Source of the DNA: JALORV01 sp035498175
Lineage (GTDB): Bacteria > Pseudomonadota > Gammaproteobacteria > Burkholderiales > Burkholderiaceae_F
Assembly (NCBI GenBank): GCA_035498175.1
Contig: DATKAJ010000116.1
Location: 14,118 to 78,117 of the forward strand
Length of the DNA stretch: 64,000 nt
Reading direction: 5' to 3'
Positions 63,641 through 64,000 of the stretch are shown one piece after another. The notes beneath the pieces are model-generated. The model did not search any database. It was not told where the DNA came from and saw only the letters and a list, made by a program, of their open reading frames with translations. Position numbers and translations under genes: made by a program. Every line of letters begins with the position of its first letter. The first letter of the stretch is position 1.

Positions 63641-64000
63641 GCGCGTCGCCCCGACGTGGCCACCGCGGCGGCCGCTGCACGCGCCGCCGCCGATGGCGAT
63701 TCCATTGATTGCAGGTCCATCTTCAGCACATGCGGTCCGCAGTCGCCCCCGCGGTGCTCGGGTCTCCGGGCCGGGACCGCAAAGCCGACGACTGACTGTG
63801 AATTCGAGTCTGGCCGACTCTAGCGTGCGGGGATCATTGCCATCGCCGCAACGCTGATTCCTTTGGGGGAGTCCGTTCGGCCGACCCCGTCGGAACCATC
63901 AGCCATGCGGATGGCTTGGCGGATCAGGTCGCGACCCTTGCGGTTCGCCGTACACGGTCCGAAGACGAAACCTCGTCGAGCCCGCCCCGGGCACCTGGCT
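63641..64000. other. Right-edge region, no supported gene
   Basis: The 360 bp upstream of apbE contain no convincing gene. A short plus-strand frame opens at an ATG at 63905 and stays open to the window end, but it is Arg-rich and has no recognisable motif, so I leave it uncalled. The promoter of the apbE run should lie here, yet no clear -35/-10 pair was seen. Confidence 0.5.

Noticed and set aside
63905..64000. Start of a plus-strand gene at the right edge
   Set aside because: Only ~32 Arg-rich codons are visible, with no ribosome-binding site or motif.

Overview
The window is about 64 kb of gene-dense DNA with high G+C, little non-coding sequence and no recognisable tRNA, rRNA, CRISPR array or insertion sequence. 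It looks like the chromosome of a proteobacterium, most likely a betaproteobacterium. The order argH / algZ-algR-hemC-hemD-hemX-hemY is shared by Beta- and Gammaproteobacteria. From memory, pmbA-darP-mog and pepN-fbp as neighbours are most typical of Burkholderiales-like genomes. Multihaem cytochromes, a Tat-exported TRAP binding protein and two PAS-GGDEF proteins suggest a free-living respiratory organism. This assignment rests on gene order and recall, not on a search. || Layout. 1-3.4 kb: the end of an aldehyde dehydrogenase, an SDR oxidoreductase and an S9 peptidase lipoprotein. 3.5-4.0 kb: a gamma-carbonic anhydrase gene broken by two compensating single-base shifts. 4.1-10.5 kb (minus): algZ-algR-hemC-hemD-hemX-hemY, with a 332-bp imperfect palindrome between algR and hemC. 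10.6-15.7 kb: argH, then a TRAP transporter whose permease genes (plus) converge on the binding-protein gene (minus) across a shared terminator. 15.9-20.9 kb: pmbA, darP, mog, an esterase, and a divergent pirin/LysR pair. 20.9-26.4 kb: two tandem membrane diguanylate cyclases. 26.5-28.9 kb: gluQRS and an M20 peptidase. 29.0-32.6 kb (minus): an 11-haem cytochrome, a cytochrome b and an 8-haem NapC-like cytochrome, apparently one electron-transfer operon. 32.8-45.9 kb: single housekeeping and accessory genes, including a TIR protein with a TolA-like coiled coil, pepN-fbp, a DUF1254/DUF1214 protein, a TrpB2-like enzyme and a periplasmic rhodanese. || 46.1-63.6 kb (minus) is the most interesting part. 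Seventeen genes lie on one strand, nearly all overlapping or separated by a few dozen bases. The upstream part encodes ApbE (FMN transferase), a large PD40/HzsA-like tri-haem lipoprotein, a second lipoprotein with a CX4CH motif, two small outer-membrane barrels (one with an SH3 domain), a TlpA thioredoxin, a DUF4266 micro-lipoprotein and a DUF3570 barrel. The downstream part encodes a periplasmic protein, three TPR-type envelope proteins, a small exported protein, one ExbB, two ExbDs and an AgmX/TonB-like protein. One ExbB with two ExbDs, an AgmX-type protein and TPR proteins resembles the Agl-Glt motor core of Myxococcus xanthus. My inference is that a proton-driven envelope-spanning machine is coupled here to an extracytoplasmic redox/flavin module. 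One of the two ExbD proteins has Asn in place of the usual membrane Asp.
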